Below are positions 48,301 to 61,156 of a DNA stretch of 64,000 bases, in pieces. Under the pieces are notes generated by a model. The model was not told where the DNA came from. It worked only from the letters and a program-made list of their open reading frames with translations, and made no database searches. The stretch is from Synchiropus splendidus. Taxonomy: Eukaryota; Chordata; Actinopteri; Syngnathiformes; Callionymidae. A program made the translations under genes and the position numbers. The DNA lies in NCBI RefSeq assembly GCF_027744825.2, contig NC_071340.1, forward strand, positions 10,862,001 to 10,926,000, written 5' to 3'. Position 1 is the stretch's first letter. Each line of letters begins with the position of its first letter.

Positions 48301-51300
48301 AAAAGAAGAGTGGCCTAAAAATCTAGAGCAACAAGTAAAATACTACATGTAAAATATGAATAAAACAACGATACAACACTCATGGAACAAGTGATCACAA
48401 CCCCCCTGGACTTTTGGAAGCACTTCTCGAGGATCAGCTATTGCGTGCCATCCTTCAACAAACTAATTTCCGGTTTAATAGTCTCAGAGACAAGAGGCCA
48501 CGTAGGATGCAACTGGTCAGTTTATTGTTTTACTCTGCAGGAATTAATGACAGTGTGGAAAACTGCCGCTGCAACCTCTCCTGTCACGTCCAATTTGTCT
48601 TTGTGTAAAACATTCGCTTGTAGGACAAGTTGATGGTGAATAACGATTGAAAAGTGTGCAACAAATGAATACTAATATTTAATGCTACAGACAAGCACAA
48701 CTTTCTTTCCACAGCATTTCCTGCAATTGTTTTCAGACAAAGCCTCGAATTTCCAAATGAGAAAGGAGTATGATTTCCATTGCATTTACTTCGGCATTTT
48801 CGCAAGCAAAACACATATCCCAAGGTCACTGGTGCTTCGCTCTATTTGTATATAACTCTCTCAGGGCGGTGCGCTGCAAAACAACTCCACATACAGACGG
48901 TTAAAAGCTGCTGAAACCGAACTGAAGATGATTCAAACAATCACAAATTGGGAGAATCTTCAACATGAATCCATAAAAATGAGGGCATGAAAAAAACTTC
49001 ACTTTTAAACGTGTGCAAGTGGAAGGTAAACTTTCTCAGCCTTCCCTCTCATAGTTTTTGGCTCCCAGGGGATCTGACGGAAACTTGTTGCAGAGGAAAA
49101 ATTGTTTGGATGAAGGAAAGACGAGAAGTGAGTGAGGAAAAAGAAAAGGATTAAAAACAGGAGGAGGTGAAGGAAATGTAGTTTCAAAAGCATGACTAGA
49201 AAAACACAAAATAACTAAGGGTGAAGATGAAAAGACCTGTTTGCAAGAATCTTTGAACAGCGTCTGAAGGGCGGCGGCGTGAGCTGCATGGACGGGAAGA
49301 TCAAGACCACCAGACACACTTCGGCTTGAGCCGTGCTGGAAATCAGTGGAAGCTAGACCATGTTTTTATATTTAATTCTTGCTTTCAATAAAATAATTTA
49401 TAATACTTTCCAAATGTGTCCAACATTCCATACATTTGTCGCTTATCCTTCGTGTTTTTATTATTTTGATTTTTTTTTCAATTTAGTTGAAAAAGAGCAG
49501 AGACACATAAAGCCTTTTTGGAGGACAAGAGGACTACACGAAAAGCCTGGATACCAATTGACCTTGTCTGCTCAAACCACTGAGTACAAACATGAAAAAA
49601 TATTTTGTTGCCAGCAGATCAAACCTCTTGACCTTGGATAGACTGAGCAAACCCAACAGATTCAACTAGAAATAAAAAAAGTCAACCTTCTCACTCCTCT
49701 AGAGGAAACTTAAGAACGCTCAGTGAGAAAGCCCACGGACACAAGTTTGTGATACCCAGCAAAAAACTATAAAGATTAAATCGATCATATTTTAATAAGA
49801 TGCGATTTATATTTATACATGAGAAATGTTATTATAAAATATTTATTTCATATGAATTACTTTCTTATCATTTTGAATTAATTTGCTTTAAAAGTTGTTA
49901 AAAGTATTTTGACTGTCAGCACATAAGTACTAGATGATAACACCCAAATAGTGGTCACACTTTGATGGAAACATGCAACAAAGTTAACTCAAAGGAGTTG
50001 AGCGCGTTCTCTCTCTCTCTGTTTAACCAGGTTGCAAACAAGTTGAAGTCTGCAAATTTTCCAGAGGCAACAGGCTCCTATTTACATAACAGAAGAGAGA
50101 GCAGGAATAACAATCAGAACACACTCTGTCCCCAGGAGCTTCTAATAAAGGCCAGGTGTGCAACAATAGCAGGTAATAGCTTCGATTTACTTGGTTATTC
50201 AAATCCCATCACAGAGCCCAGTTTAAAACACCAATTTGAAGCAGTAAATCAACCACAGAGGAAAACATTGTACGCGTTCATCCCTCGAGACTAGCACACA
50301 AACATGCCGTGAAACAAATCTGAGCAGACACGGTGCACCCGTTTATGCATTTGGCACATGGAAAAAGTGGTGTTTCCATTCTCTTTTAAATTGGCCTTCT
50401 AACAAACTCTAAGCCCTGGGTATTCAACCGGGCCTGTTTCAGAACATTAGCATAAAAACGTTCACTTGTGAGTCTCGCGTTACAGAACATAGCCGCTAAT
50501 ATGCAATTACTCTGCTCAATAGTGATGGCTAATTACTGAAGTGTCAGACAAACAGGTAACAGCACAGGGCGGGGGACTTGAACACAATGGCCCAGGTGAT
50601 AGTCAGTCACATGGGACGCAGCAGCTCATTGGAAAGCAGTAAATCCATTTAGGCCGGCTTCATTAAACCTTGCTTCTCAGGCCCTGAATCACACTCTCCC
50701 CTTTGCTCTCCCAGCACTCATTTGTGGGGCGACCGATGTTCCGTGGGTAAGAAGAAAGCAAGCTCACAAATGAGTGCAACAATAAAGGTACGGGGGAAGA
50801 AAGACGGGAGACGAAGGCAGAGGAAGAAATTAAGGCAGAAGAGAGGCACACATCAATGAAAATATGGCTAGGAAGGAAGGAAGAGTGGAGACAGAATGTT
50901 TCAAAGCGAACTGATCTTTAAAAAGAACAAGGCAAAATTATACAAAGTGCTGGCGGGACGGAACAAGGGCACGAGGACATGTGCTCTTTTCATGATAAGG
51001 AAACAAGGCATGAAAGAATAAGCATATAAAGTAATCGTTTGTAAAAGCGCTTTTGTTTTTTCGCCTGACCCGCTCGTCTGAAAGCCACGGCGAAAAGAGG
51101 TATTTTGACGAAAATTACAGCTTTGCTCTTCAAACAAAGGCCAAATGGCAGGTCTCCAGCATGGAGATACAAGGGCAGCTGGGACCCACGGTCTCAACTA
51201 TTTAAATTATTCTGGCAACACTCTGACCCTAGATTTTGAATACCCGTAATAAGCCTGGATCCCCACTGGCTGACACCTGTATGCTGACATACCCAGACCA

Positions 51301-53774
51301 TTCTTATAAGTACTACACACTCAGACAACACATTCAAGCTCTGCTGTCTTCCATTTGAATAACTCCTCGGATCAATGTCACTGAAATACAAATGTAAAGC
51401 AACCTTGTAACTTTGTATTTTTGATTCTCAGTGACCAAAATGTAGCATGTCAAGATGAATTTTTATAAAAAAAACAACGGAAAAGATATATTGTGACCAC
51501 ATGTTCTAGTTGCAAAAAAAAATAATATTTTGATCTGTTTTGGTTTTTAAAATATATTATGGGACAGTTTTCAGCTATCAACGGTTACAAGCAGTGACAA
51601 TGAAAACAGCTTTTTGAATAGAGGGGTTGTTTTTAATCAACATGCTGTGAGGAGAACAGCCTCTGTAACTGGAGTGTATGAAAAAGGCCACGATAGACAC
51701 GGTTTCCATGGTGCCATCGTCGTTTAAAATAGCCTAAACAATGGTGCAGCAACATGACTCAGCATGTATGCAATCATTCTAGTATGAAGTATTATCAACA
51801 AATTTTCTGACAACAGCGAATTATCTGGATTTATTCACAGAATGTGGTTATGAAAATTATAACCAGATCCAATCTGTTTTTATTTTTTTTTAATGGTACA
51901 ACAAGACCTCATGAACTGTAATTAATGTATACACTTCAACTGAATGTGGTCTTGACAACCTAAACTTCGACATAAAGAAAAATACAGATAGAACATTTAG
52001 AAGTTTCTACAAAACATGTTGCTTATCCTGTGACGTCAGTAACAGTGACAAATTCATTTTGCAAAATTAGCAGCTTGAGGTTCCAAGCGTCGAAAGCAAC
52101 ATGCATGAACAAAGGCAAAAACCATTTTTTTGTAGTACTTTTTCACTTGTTTCTGTTGATAAGTAATTTAATTATATGTTCCCAGTGGTAATATATGTTC
52201 CCTGTTTCAAAGTGAGGAGAGAGAAGATGAAGAGTTTGGCCTTTAAAAAAATACTTTATTTACAAATGGGTTTTGAAGAAGAAGGTTGATGTTTAAAATG
52301 TGCCTCAGCTTCCTAATCATGCAATGTATTGAAAAAAAGAAGGAAAGGGTGTGAAAAAATTATGGACTACTTTAATTGATTGATGTTGGATTCATTTGTT
52401 ATAATGAATAGAGAAATATTCCATGAATATTTATAGGATTGTTAATATTGAAAGAACTCATTAGTTATGATATATAGGATTCCTCAACAAGATTTTCTCC
52501 TGCCTTTCTCATACTATAATCGACAACGAACCAAATAAGCGACTGCGCTTGAGTCTTTTGCTTCGCACCAGGCGGATATTAGTTTGCAGTATCCAATAGT
52601 GTTCTGAATAAAATAACAGTTTTAAGTGCAAACATTTGCAGGAGCGCAGCAGATCTGTTCGCAAGGATGAGTGCAGAAATACTTGAATCATGGTGTGAAT
52701 GGACGCTTGTAAAAGCGAATGGAAATGCCTCCATGTGCTACGGTTTGGCCTCAGTTCCCACGTGTGGAAATATCTTTACAGAAACGACATGCACAGATGG
52801 CTCGGGGTGGTAAAGTGAAAACAGACTGACAGAGGTGGTATTAAATCTTGCAGTATCGTTAATCAAAGGACAGAGAGAAAAATGAATTTTTCAAACCCAG
52901 CAAAGAGTGTGGCATAATTCTGACAGATGAAACATTAAGATCAATGATTAAAAGAGTAAATAAGCACATGCCACAGAGCAACACATTTCTTTCGGAAACA
53001 ACTGTCACCAGAATATGGTCATTATAAAGAAATCCTCACAAGGTCTTCCTCATAAACAGAGCAGTGCGCTTCTGAGTCCAGGTATATAAACGGCATGAAA
53101 ATGGATACAAATGCAATTGACAATGTTTTCATGGCTAAAAGGTTATCATTGATTTTGTGTGCACTTCAGTATCAGTCATCATAAGATTTCACCAGCTGTG
53201 AATCTTAAGTACCAGTACTTGCACAGATGTGTATGTGCAGAGGAGGATTTAGAATGGACAGAGACTTGTTTATGATCCAAAAGCAAATAAAAAAAGATAA
53301 ACTGATATTATCTAATAAAAAACACATCCGAATAAAAGAGGGCATACGGTGGATGTTCACCTGTGTAAGCTTAACTGTGCTTAACGCACACAATCATCAT
53401 TTCTTGTTGAACCACAGTCAAACTATCTCTGAATAAAAAAAAAAAAGCAGCACAGAATGGCTGAGGGAGACGACCATAATGAATCTTATGAGCCAAACGG
53501 GGCGAAACAGAGAGTATGTATAAAGTGATTCAATCAGAAATGAAGGGAAGAAAGAAAGGATCTGAAAATATGAAGATTAAAAATACATGTAAAAGGGGCA
53601 TAAACTATCAGATTATTCTTTGTTCTGCTCCTTTTTGATCCCTGAAACCACAAAGAAATGGATGAGTTGAATGCTGTAAAGAAGGCTTTCTCTAATCTCT
53701 CCCAGCTTTCCTGAAGGAAACTTCGGTCTAATGCCATATAACTCTTATAGGCTCATTCTGGATGAAAGAAGACA
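45321..53774. other. Long intronic stretch, mostly unassigned
   Basis: Contains a short (GA)n at 46796-46810, a ggatg-rich patch at about 47018-47042, and at about 47093-47185 a block (gagctgggtattgattcag, attcgattttgatttgg) that may be the end of an AATCGATT-type transposon. No exon of fbxl17 or of any other gene could be supported. Confidence 0.45.
47093..47185. mobile_element. Possible DNA-transposon end fragment
   Basis: gagctgggtattgattcag followed by gattt-rich degenerate repeats resembles the 'gggctgggtattgattcga' start of a fish non-autonomous element. It is short and decayed, and no second end was found. Confidence 0.35.
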
Positions 53775-53870
53775 GGGCCTTTCGACTATGGAATGACCAG
53801 CTGGAGAAGATGAGAAATGCAACTTATATCTCCAGCTTTAAAATAATCTTAAAGCTAAATTTTATATACT
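53775..53870 (+). mobile_element. Possible LINE C-terminal relic
   Basis: The plus-strand frame reads RAFRLWNDQLEKMRNAT then YISSFKIILK. This fits the pattern 'RAF...LWN-LP..LR-A-S...FK..LKT.LF' at the end of several fish LINE reverse transcriptases. The usual residues between RAF and LWN and the L-P after LWN are lost or altered. No 3' tail was recognised. Confidence 0.4.
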
Positions 53871-55780
53871 TGCAATGACAGGATCTCATCCTGTTTACTT
53901 CTGTTTCCACTGATGTTACCCCACCATATTCATGTCTCCAGGCATGTACTGTATAAAAGTTTTCATGTGTTGACACATTATTTTCCTATGTTCTTGTTAC
54001 TGATCCGTCCTGCAAGCCACTTTGTGCCAGTGTTCTGCATGTTGCGATGCAGAATAAACAATGTTTTATAATTGTAAGCAAACGGCAAGACTTCCTTAAA
54101 CACACTGCTTCCTACAAAAGCATTTACTCTCACTTGCATCTTGGAGATTCGACAGTCTGAACTCCCAAAGATATGCATCACCTGTAGCCGCTCAACCAAC
54201 AATGCAGATCTGTTCATTGACTGTTTGGCAAATCAAGTGACCTGGCAGAAACAAGGGAAGTCCAAACCTTGGAGTGAGCGGCAAGGAAAGAAAACCAAGC
54301 AACACTTACTCTCCACTGAGTAACTCAAGCATCCTGATGCAAATGTCGCAGCATCATAATACTCATCAATTCAGTGTAGTTTGACGCTGCCATTACTCAA
54401 AATTAACAACCAAAGCATCGTGTTTATTGTACCACACTTTCACACCCAGTCTGCCACAAATAATCACCTCTGTTTGAGGGTTTGACGCAGTGAAATACGA
54501 AATGAGAGAGACGACTGGAGGAGGAATGATGCACGAACGAGAGTCAGAATTAAGGACGCAAGCAGTCTGAAATTGGAAATCAAACCAAATGTAATGACGA
54601 GGAAATCTGCTTTCTGCATACATGTGCATCTGCCGCACCTAATCACTGTGGCTCCATTACACCATGTTGATTTTTTTTTTTCCTGCTAATCTTTTTAGCC
54701 CATCATGTCTGACAACAGGGCAACAGTAGCTTGCCTGGTGTATTTACTCTGCTAAGCATGACGTTAATCTCTGCTGACAGCCAATCTGCTCCACTGAGGT
54801 AGGCCCCAGTAAATAAAAATTGGACTTGCTTTCTTAATTTGCAAATGACGTCCGTACACAGCAAATTCCTCACAAGGAATGTCTTTGCAGTCAAGGGACA
54901 TTGCGTAGATGACATTCTTGCGATGGCATGGATGAATCTATAGATCCATGTGATGTGCATGAACAGGCATTGGAGCTGAAAAGAGAAATGATGGGGACGG
55001 GGGAATGGCCCCAAGCCCCTCTCCTCAAATCTAGAGTGACAGGAGGTGCAGAAACCAGACAAGAACAAATGTCTATCTGTCCCTAGAATGGCCACTGCTG
55101 ACATTTCCGATGGCATTTACAAAGATTCTTAAAAAAGCCAAAAAGAACAGAGGAAAAAAAAACTGCTGTCAAGTGATTCAGAATGACGTAGAAAAAAAAG
55201 AAATTATCAATGGCAGCTGAATGAAAGTGCAGTCTGAAAATATACATTCATCATTGCCTCTCACATTTATAAAAAGCTACAGGATGATTTAAATAGTTTT
55301 CCAGCACCATCAGGGAAGAGGAAAGGCTGATTTCTAAGCTCCACCACGAGGCAAACCTTCTCCTTTATTTCACTGTTAGACTGGTATTTATTTTCACCTT
55401 GGTTATAAATAGCCCTCCCAAAACTCCACATCATCGCACAAAAAATGTGAGTCAGCCTGGACAGGTCAACACAGTCAATTTTTCAAAGGGCCAATATGTT
55501 AGACAAGCAAATCATCTTCGGAGAGTCTCCAATTAACCCGTTTGCATGATTTATGACTGAGGGGAAATCAGATAACAACACAAGACGGGGAAAAGATTTC
55601 CTGCTGAAGATTGGAATCAAATTTAGCACAATTCGATTTGGAGAGCTAACACTATTATCGAAACAGCCTTTGGGTCCAAGTCACATCCACACACTACTAC
55701 TTTGACTACATTTACATCTGGCTGGACAGTTTGTTTGTAGGACTGAAAATATTCCCGTCGGGAATCAATAAACTGATGAC
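53871..55780. other. Intronic stretch, nothing recognised
   Basis: A 137-residue minus-strand open frame (54703-55116) matches no known family and is within chance expectation. No other feature supported. Confidence 0.5.
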
Positions 55781-55970
55781 TAATAAACTCAAAATATCTA
55801 TATGTGAGAGTGAGTGTCTCTGTGGGGAGGTGTGTGAGTGAATGGCTGCTTCTGCATTGACCCCAGTGATGGAGTGAGGAGCTGTCCAAGGTGCCCCCTC
55901 TCTCACCCTGAGTAACTGGTGACCCCCTTGGTACCAACAATAAGTTTTAAGTAGTGAATGAATTGACATT
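55781..55970 (-). repeat. Dispersed fish repeat (same family as 15539-15830), opposite orientation
   Basis: gtgagtgaatggctgcttc, gtgatggagtgagg, agctgtccaaggtgccccct, ctctcaccctgagtaactgg and the end ttttaagtagtgaatgaatt follow the order of the repeat on the other strand, including the usual 'gaatgaatga' end. Confidence 0.65.
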
Positions 55971-57237
55971 TGTAATTATCTAGTTCTGGAAAGACAAAGC
56001 TATGAAAATGGGAGGAGACAGAGACCACAGGGGCATTTGGTGAAAGTCCAATTGGATAAAATACAAATCTCATAAATGAAACTAGCCAATTTAATCTAAC
56101 ATTCACTTGAAGGCAGTTAGCCACTTGACCAAGGACACAAATTCTTCCAGATGCATCGATGTGATAGTGAAGCCTCGAGCCCAGCAGAAGAGCTCACACA
56201 CCAACGTTTCACAGCAACAAAGTCCCATTTGAAGGGGGAGATGCAAGAGCTGCAGAGCATTAAATTAATATGCAAATACTTTTATCGTCACAACAATAAA
56301 GGCTTTATGAAATAAACTAATTACACAAATGACACCTAGGGTGGCTCTTGGGAAGAATTCCGGTCTCAACCAACTGCAAACAAACAATAGAGGAAAAAAA
56401 GACTCATGTGTTTCAAACACAACCAAAAAATGCCAGTTTAACTTCGATAGTTTCCACTTTCTTCTGAACAGTGAGAGCCGCCAATTGCTCTGTAGGTTGA
56501 TCATGACTACCATCAAACACTGTTAAATTTGGAAAACACAATGCCATTTTTGTGCTATCATTGTTATGGAGGATAAATAACAGGCCAGGTGGAGCCCACC
56601 TACCGCACACCGCATCTTCTCACCCCAAGAAATTGCAGACCCCAAATGATTGGCATCCCACTGTCAACAGCTTGGGATGATGGGACATCCACATATTGGT
56701 CATCATCTCGTACGGGGATGCTGTTTTAGCTATTACCCGGGAAACATAGACATCCAAAGAATGTTGAGTTTATTTGCTCAAATAAAAGATATAAGAGAAC
56801 AGAGGAAAAAAAATGTTACAGAAAATGTCCAGAGTATTTACCTCCCACCAGGCTCTATCATGCCGAGGGCATATTGTTGACGGACAAATTGATCCTGTAA
56901 ATAAGGGGTCATTCCCTCAGCCTGTTTACCTGTTCACAGCGGAGGGCCATCAGTTTGAAACACATATGCTTCTGACTCCCTTGTGCCCCCAGAGGGCATT
57001 TGAGAGGGATGCTTGAGTCAATCTGGCCCTTATTTTGACAAAACCATGTAACCTTATGTCTCCACATCTGCGTGTTGCAGATGCATCCTCAAAAAGACCT
57101 TTGAGTCTTTGAACTGGGTAAGCTGTTTTGGAGATTTTTTTTTGCATGTGGAGTCAAGCTATAAAGTTATGAACTATGACAAATAAAGGTGTCATCACAT
57201 TTTTAGAGAGGGAGTCATCATACTTTACCATCTACAA
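55971..57237. other. Intronic stretch, nothing recognised
   Basis: No gene, element or long tandem repeat supported here. Confidence 0.5.
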
Positions 57238-57684
57238 CAGACCTGGGCAAAGTGCAGCCGTTTGCCTGCATTTTCACAGCCCTCTTGAGGTCACACTAAA
57301 ATTACACCACAGATAAGTGATAATTTTTGTTTTTAGCTATTGCGAGTTCAACAATAAATCTAACAAACATTTTTTTTCACTTGCCATTTTTGTGTGTATT
57401 TCCTGTTCCTCAAAATACATTGCTAAGTAAATTGAAAATATATTTTGAAATAGATCTTATCTTTCCTTAATGTCTGCTCCAAATTTATTTTGATTCATAT
57501 TTTACAGTTTTCATTTTACACATTTACTTCTCAATAGACTCACTTAAATCTATTTTTTTCCCACTTTGTCCATGTTACTTAAGTCAATATTTTTTTTATA
57601 TTTGTTAGTCATGTTTCGTAGTAGCATAATGATCCCCAACAACAGCCACAGTTTATGATGTGGTCCTTGAATTACCCACCTCTG
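57238..57684. mobile_element. hAT-like non-autonomous relic, about 447 bp
   Basis: The left end cagacctgggcaaagtgcag and the right end, which in reverse complement reads cagaggtgggtaattcaag, share 10 of the first 14 bases. Both fit the 'cagaggtgggcaaa.t.cggccc' terminus of hAT elements found in many vertebrates. The left flank atctacaa fits the hAT target preference nTCTAGAn, but no matching 8-bp duplication is visible on the right. The interior is AT-rich and non-coding. Confidence 0.6.
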
Positions 57685-58843
57685 CTGTATTTGAAATCTT
57701 TTTTTTTGTTTGGTGAATGCAGTAGTTACAACACAGGTTAATATCTGCTACACTGAGATCATCCATATTGATGGAATCTCACTGAGTAAGGCGCAAGGTG
57801 AGGAGGTAAGAAGATGTAGAAGCTAATCGCGATTTCTGTCCACACCAACCCGTCACACAGACCTGTGAGAAAGCCTTTCATGACACATACACACACGCAT
57901 ACATTCTAATGCCTTCTTTAAAGAAATGACCATAAAGCAATTCAAATTCCAATATTTCCACAGGCAATTCAGACAAATCCAGTAAGGCACATATAAATTC
58001 GACCAATGAACCAATGCAGAAAATTTGATTTTTGAATCATTGCAGCCTTGAAGTGTGCGCTCGTGCGTGAGCGTGTTCGATCAAAGAAATGCGCTGATAA
58101 CCCCGGGTCCCTCTCTGGGGATTTTAACCTTGTACATTTTGATGGAAAAGAGGTAAAATCCACAACAGCCACCCCCACTTCCACCACATGTGAGTCGACT
58201 GCTGGAGTGACTTCATCATAGTCACACACACATAAATATTGCCGGAGCCTATTGTTGCCATGTACCATAGTAAATGCAATATTGCCTTCACACTCCTCTG
58301 CCAAAGACGGAATGCAGTCGCCGAGAGAAGCGATAGATTAAATTGGAATGTATGAATAAAACAAAAGAGCATGAATAAAATACAAGTTGCTCAATTCCCA
58401 TTGCCAGATCCTCTCTTAAAAATACAGGAAATGGCCACTTGTTGTGTCTTATGGCATGATAATTTAATTGTTGCCAGCATGTGTGTTTACACTGCAAATG
58501 TATGTCCTCCAGTGGATTATGATTAATGTGTTTTCGTTTTACACTATTTGAATGCAGGCGCCAGCATCTGTCTTATCGTAAATGTCAAGAGTGAAACATC
58601 TGTGTCGCCTTGACTAATAAAAATATGTCTGACAAGCATATTTTCCATTGAGACATTCAGCTGCTTACAGTGTGTGTACAGTGTGTGTCCACAGATTACT
58701 GGCAGTCACCCGTGAACGCAAATAAATGAGTGGATTTATATACTTTGTTAATTTCCGTATGACGAGGCGGAACACTCTTTATCCATTGGCTGTGTTGCTA
58801 TTGTTAAGGAGCCGTTTTCTCGACAACTGTGAAAACACCATAC
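57685..58843. other. fbxl17: Intronic stretch next to the fbxl17 exon
   Basis: A T run at 57699-57707 and no supported element or exon. The donor site lies at its right edge. Confidence 0.5.
58838..58843 (-). other. fbxl17: Splice donor of the fbxl17 exon
   Basis: On the minus strand the exon ends GACAG and the intron begins gtatgg, a normal GT donor. The split codon starts AG, which agrees with an Arg after Ile-Asn-Asp in the family. Confidence 0.85.
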
Positions 58844-58974
58844 CTGTCGTTAATGCTCCAGTTGAGGCAGAGATTCAGGGAGCTCAGCTTTCGACATTTC
58901 CTCACCACTTCCATGACCGTTTCATTGTTGAGCTCGGAAATGTGCCGCAAATCCAGGACAGTCAGGTTGTGAAG
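58844..58974 (-). CDS. fbxl17: Internal exon of fbxl17 (F-box/LRR protein 17), leucine-rich repeat region
   Basis: FBXL17 is the substrate-recognition subunit of an SCF (SKP1-CUL1-F-box) ubiquitin ligase; its known role is quality control of BTB-domain dimers. Read on the minus strand, the 131 bases give 43 full codons plus two bases with no stop. The peptide contains LDLRHISELNNETVMEVV and, after a short linker, LSSLNLCLNW and IND. I recognise this as two adjacent leucine-rich repeats of FBXL17, far C-terminal to the F-box. The exon starts in phase 0 after an acceptor and ends two bases into a codon, an Arg if the family pattern holds. Flanking sites are canonical: pyrimidine-rich tract then acag upstream, GACAG/gtatgg downstream. 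Intact frame plus proper splice sites argue against a processed pseudogene. No other fbxl17 exon was found in the window. The plus-strand open frame over this exon is a shadow. Confidence 0.93.
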
Positions 58975-58993
58975 CTGTAACAGGACAAAGAAA
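58975..58993 (-). other. fbxl17: Splice acceptor and polypyrimidine tract of the fbxl17 exon
   Basis: On the minus strand this reads tttctttgtcctgttacag directly before the exon. It is a strong pyrimidine tract with a consensus CAG/ acceptor, and it fixes the exon start so that the FBXL17 frame opens in phase 0. Confidence 0.88.
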
Positions 58994-60606
58994 AGAAATG
59001 GGTCTCTACTGAGATGACATTTTACGCATTTAAAACAATTAGTTTATTTTGAAATTTGCTGATGAAACTTGCTTGAAAAGAGGTGGGAAATGTATGAGAA
59101 TATTTCTTTTCAAATTCAACTAAAAACTAAAAACAGCCATTACAGTACACACTCTCAAATAGTCATTTATTTTTTTAGGATTTCTGCCAGACACAATACG
59201 GTGACTGATATTAATCCTTCATATATTGAGTGAATATCATCAATACATTTTAACACCATGATCACATTTATGAGGCTAAAGTTCAACAATTTGATTGTAT
59301 GTTCTATAAAAAGTCAGGTTTAACTTCAAATGAAACAGCAGAACACCACAACAATCAAGACAAATCAATTAGCTCATTTCCAACCGACCCCGAATGTGTT
59401 TTTCAAACACGCTCGTCTGTGTTGGAGTTATTCTGTTCATGGTTCGGGTTTCAGTATTGGGAGGCACTTGCGATCTTGCCACTATGTTGATGAGGTTTCA
59501 TGAAAAGTGTCCTGATCATCAATTTGTCCCTACATGGACATGAAATAAACTCCAAAACTCTATGTTAAGGTGTGGGAAACAATAGTGTGATCATTGTGTC
59601 GTGTCATTTCATGTCCTTGTATGTCACCTGTGTTGACCAATATTGGGAGACAAATGGAACTTCTGAGTCTGGACATCAGGTGTGAGCTTCCTGAAGAAGC
59701 AACAGATTGACTTTCTCTTCTCTCTTTTATCTCTTTCAATAATCCTCTTTTCAGATCTGAATGCGCAGTTAAGGGTTTAGGTTAATCCTTCAGTTAGAAT
59801 CTCGACTTTGTGTCACAGCGATGATGAGCAAAGACACACTCCACAACGAGCGTTGCAGCACACTGAAATTCCAAAATAAATAAATCAATAAGCCAATGCT
59901 TTTCGATTTTCAGCTTTTTTTTCTGACGCCTGCTGAAAAGCATTAAAGACACAGGTGACACCCCAGGAATACAAGATAATAGAGGTGTGTTATTCCAGCC
60001 GCTGGGGAAGTGGAGTGTTAAATGTCACGGCGGAGGCTAAAAAGGAAGCAAGCTTACTCTTGGAGTTGAGATCAGTGCCAACTATTGTCAGCTTCATAGG
60101 CATGACATATACCTAACAGCATGGGAGGGGGTGAAGAACGTTGGTCGCTGTGTGAAGTAAGCACACATGCAAACACATCCCTCCACACTAACCACCATAA
60201 CACACAGACTGTTGAATGTGTTGAGTGTGTGATGCTGCACTCTGCTGACAGTGAGAAAAAAGAAACCTTTACATTTCTCTTTTTAGATGCTCTGCTTTTG
60301 TCGCCAGTGGCTTCTTGTCAACCAACAAAACAAAAGTGTATCCACATACCTTTGTTGTAAGATGGATGCTTGAGCATGAAATAAAAATGAACGTTCACAG
60401 TGAATAAACCCTTCTATATGAATGAAATAAACATTAAAGCGTGTGTGTGTGGAGGGAGCAAAGGAAATCTTCAGTGACAGCTAAACTGACACCATGAACA
60501 ATTGTTTTTAATGAAAAGGGGGGTGGGGACCCTGAAATGTGAAGTTGTTGCGGGCACGGGTGATTCATACACATGGCAATGTACACATTAATGCATACCA
60601 TACAAA

Positions 60607-60624
60607 CACACACACACACACACA
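60607..60624. repeat. (CA)n microsatellite
   Basis: About nine CA units followed by an imperfect atatgcatatata stretch. Confidence 0.9.
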
Positions 60625-61085
60625 ATATGCATATATAGACACATATTGTCCCAGGAGGCATTGTTGGATCAAAGTGCTAAATTATTCATGTACAGTGAGC
60701 TCGATCTATATGAAGAGTTTTTTCTTTGTATGAGTCTAGGTGTGAGGAGATGTACAGTATGCAAGCAGATATCTAGAAATGTGCCTAGAATGTCGGAAAA
60801 TGTGTGTCCAGATGTTCACTTATGAAGTGTAGTCGTCAGTGCCCAGTATGTGTTGTGTTGATAAATGAAACTATTGCAAGAAGTCATGTTTAAGATACGG
60901 CTTTAACTTTGTTTATTAAAGAACCCACAGCGGAGGCACAAACATCCTCTCAAACATTAAGTATTTATGCTTATTAAGGAAAGCCTTCTGGAGCACATTT
61001 CAAAAGCCCTCAGATCAAATACTACATTTGTCCCCCAAATCTTCAGAAGTGCTGACGTCTGGTTTACAACCCGGCTTTACTACAA

Positions 61086-61156
61086 CCAATGGACGCGGGC
61101 CCATTGATGTGGTGAGCCAATAAGAAATCAGGGCAACCAGGTTACGTTGCGATTGG
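61086..61156. promoter_or_regulatory. Cluster of three CCAAT boxes
   Basis: CCAAT occurs at 61086-61090 and 61117-61121, and its inverse ATTGG at 61152-61156, each in good NF-Y context (aaccaatgg, agccaataag, gattggctg). The spacing of 31 and 35 bp resembles real NF-Y arrays. No TATA box, CpG island or transcript start was identified, so a regulatory role is speculative. Confidence 0.3.

Larger units (their letters stand above)
1..58843 (-). other. fbxl17: Intron of fbxl17 downstream of the exon (partial, inferred)
   Basis: By inference, everything from the donor down to the window start is one intron of at least 58.8 kb. I looked on the minus strand for the next FBXL17 repeats (the part with Val-Glu-Val-Ile-Ala and Trp-Cys-Lys-Glu-Ile-Thr in the family) and for the C-terminal exon, and saw neither. 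Very long introns are known for FBXL17 in vertebrates. A short or diverged exon could have been missed by eye. Confidence 0.65.

Noticed and set aside
54703..55116. 137-residue minus-strand open frame
   Set aside because: No family resemblance, and the composition is not distinctive; within chance expectation.
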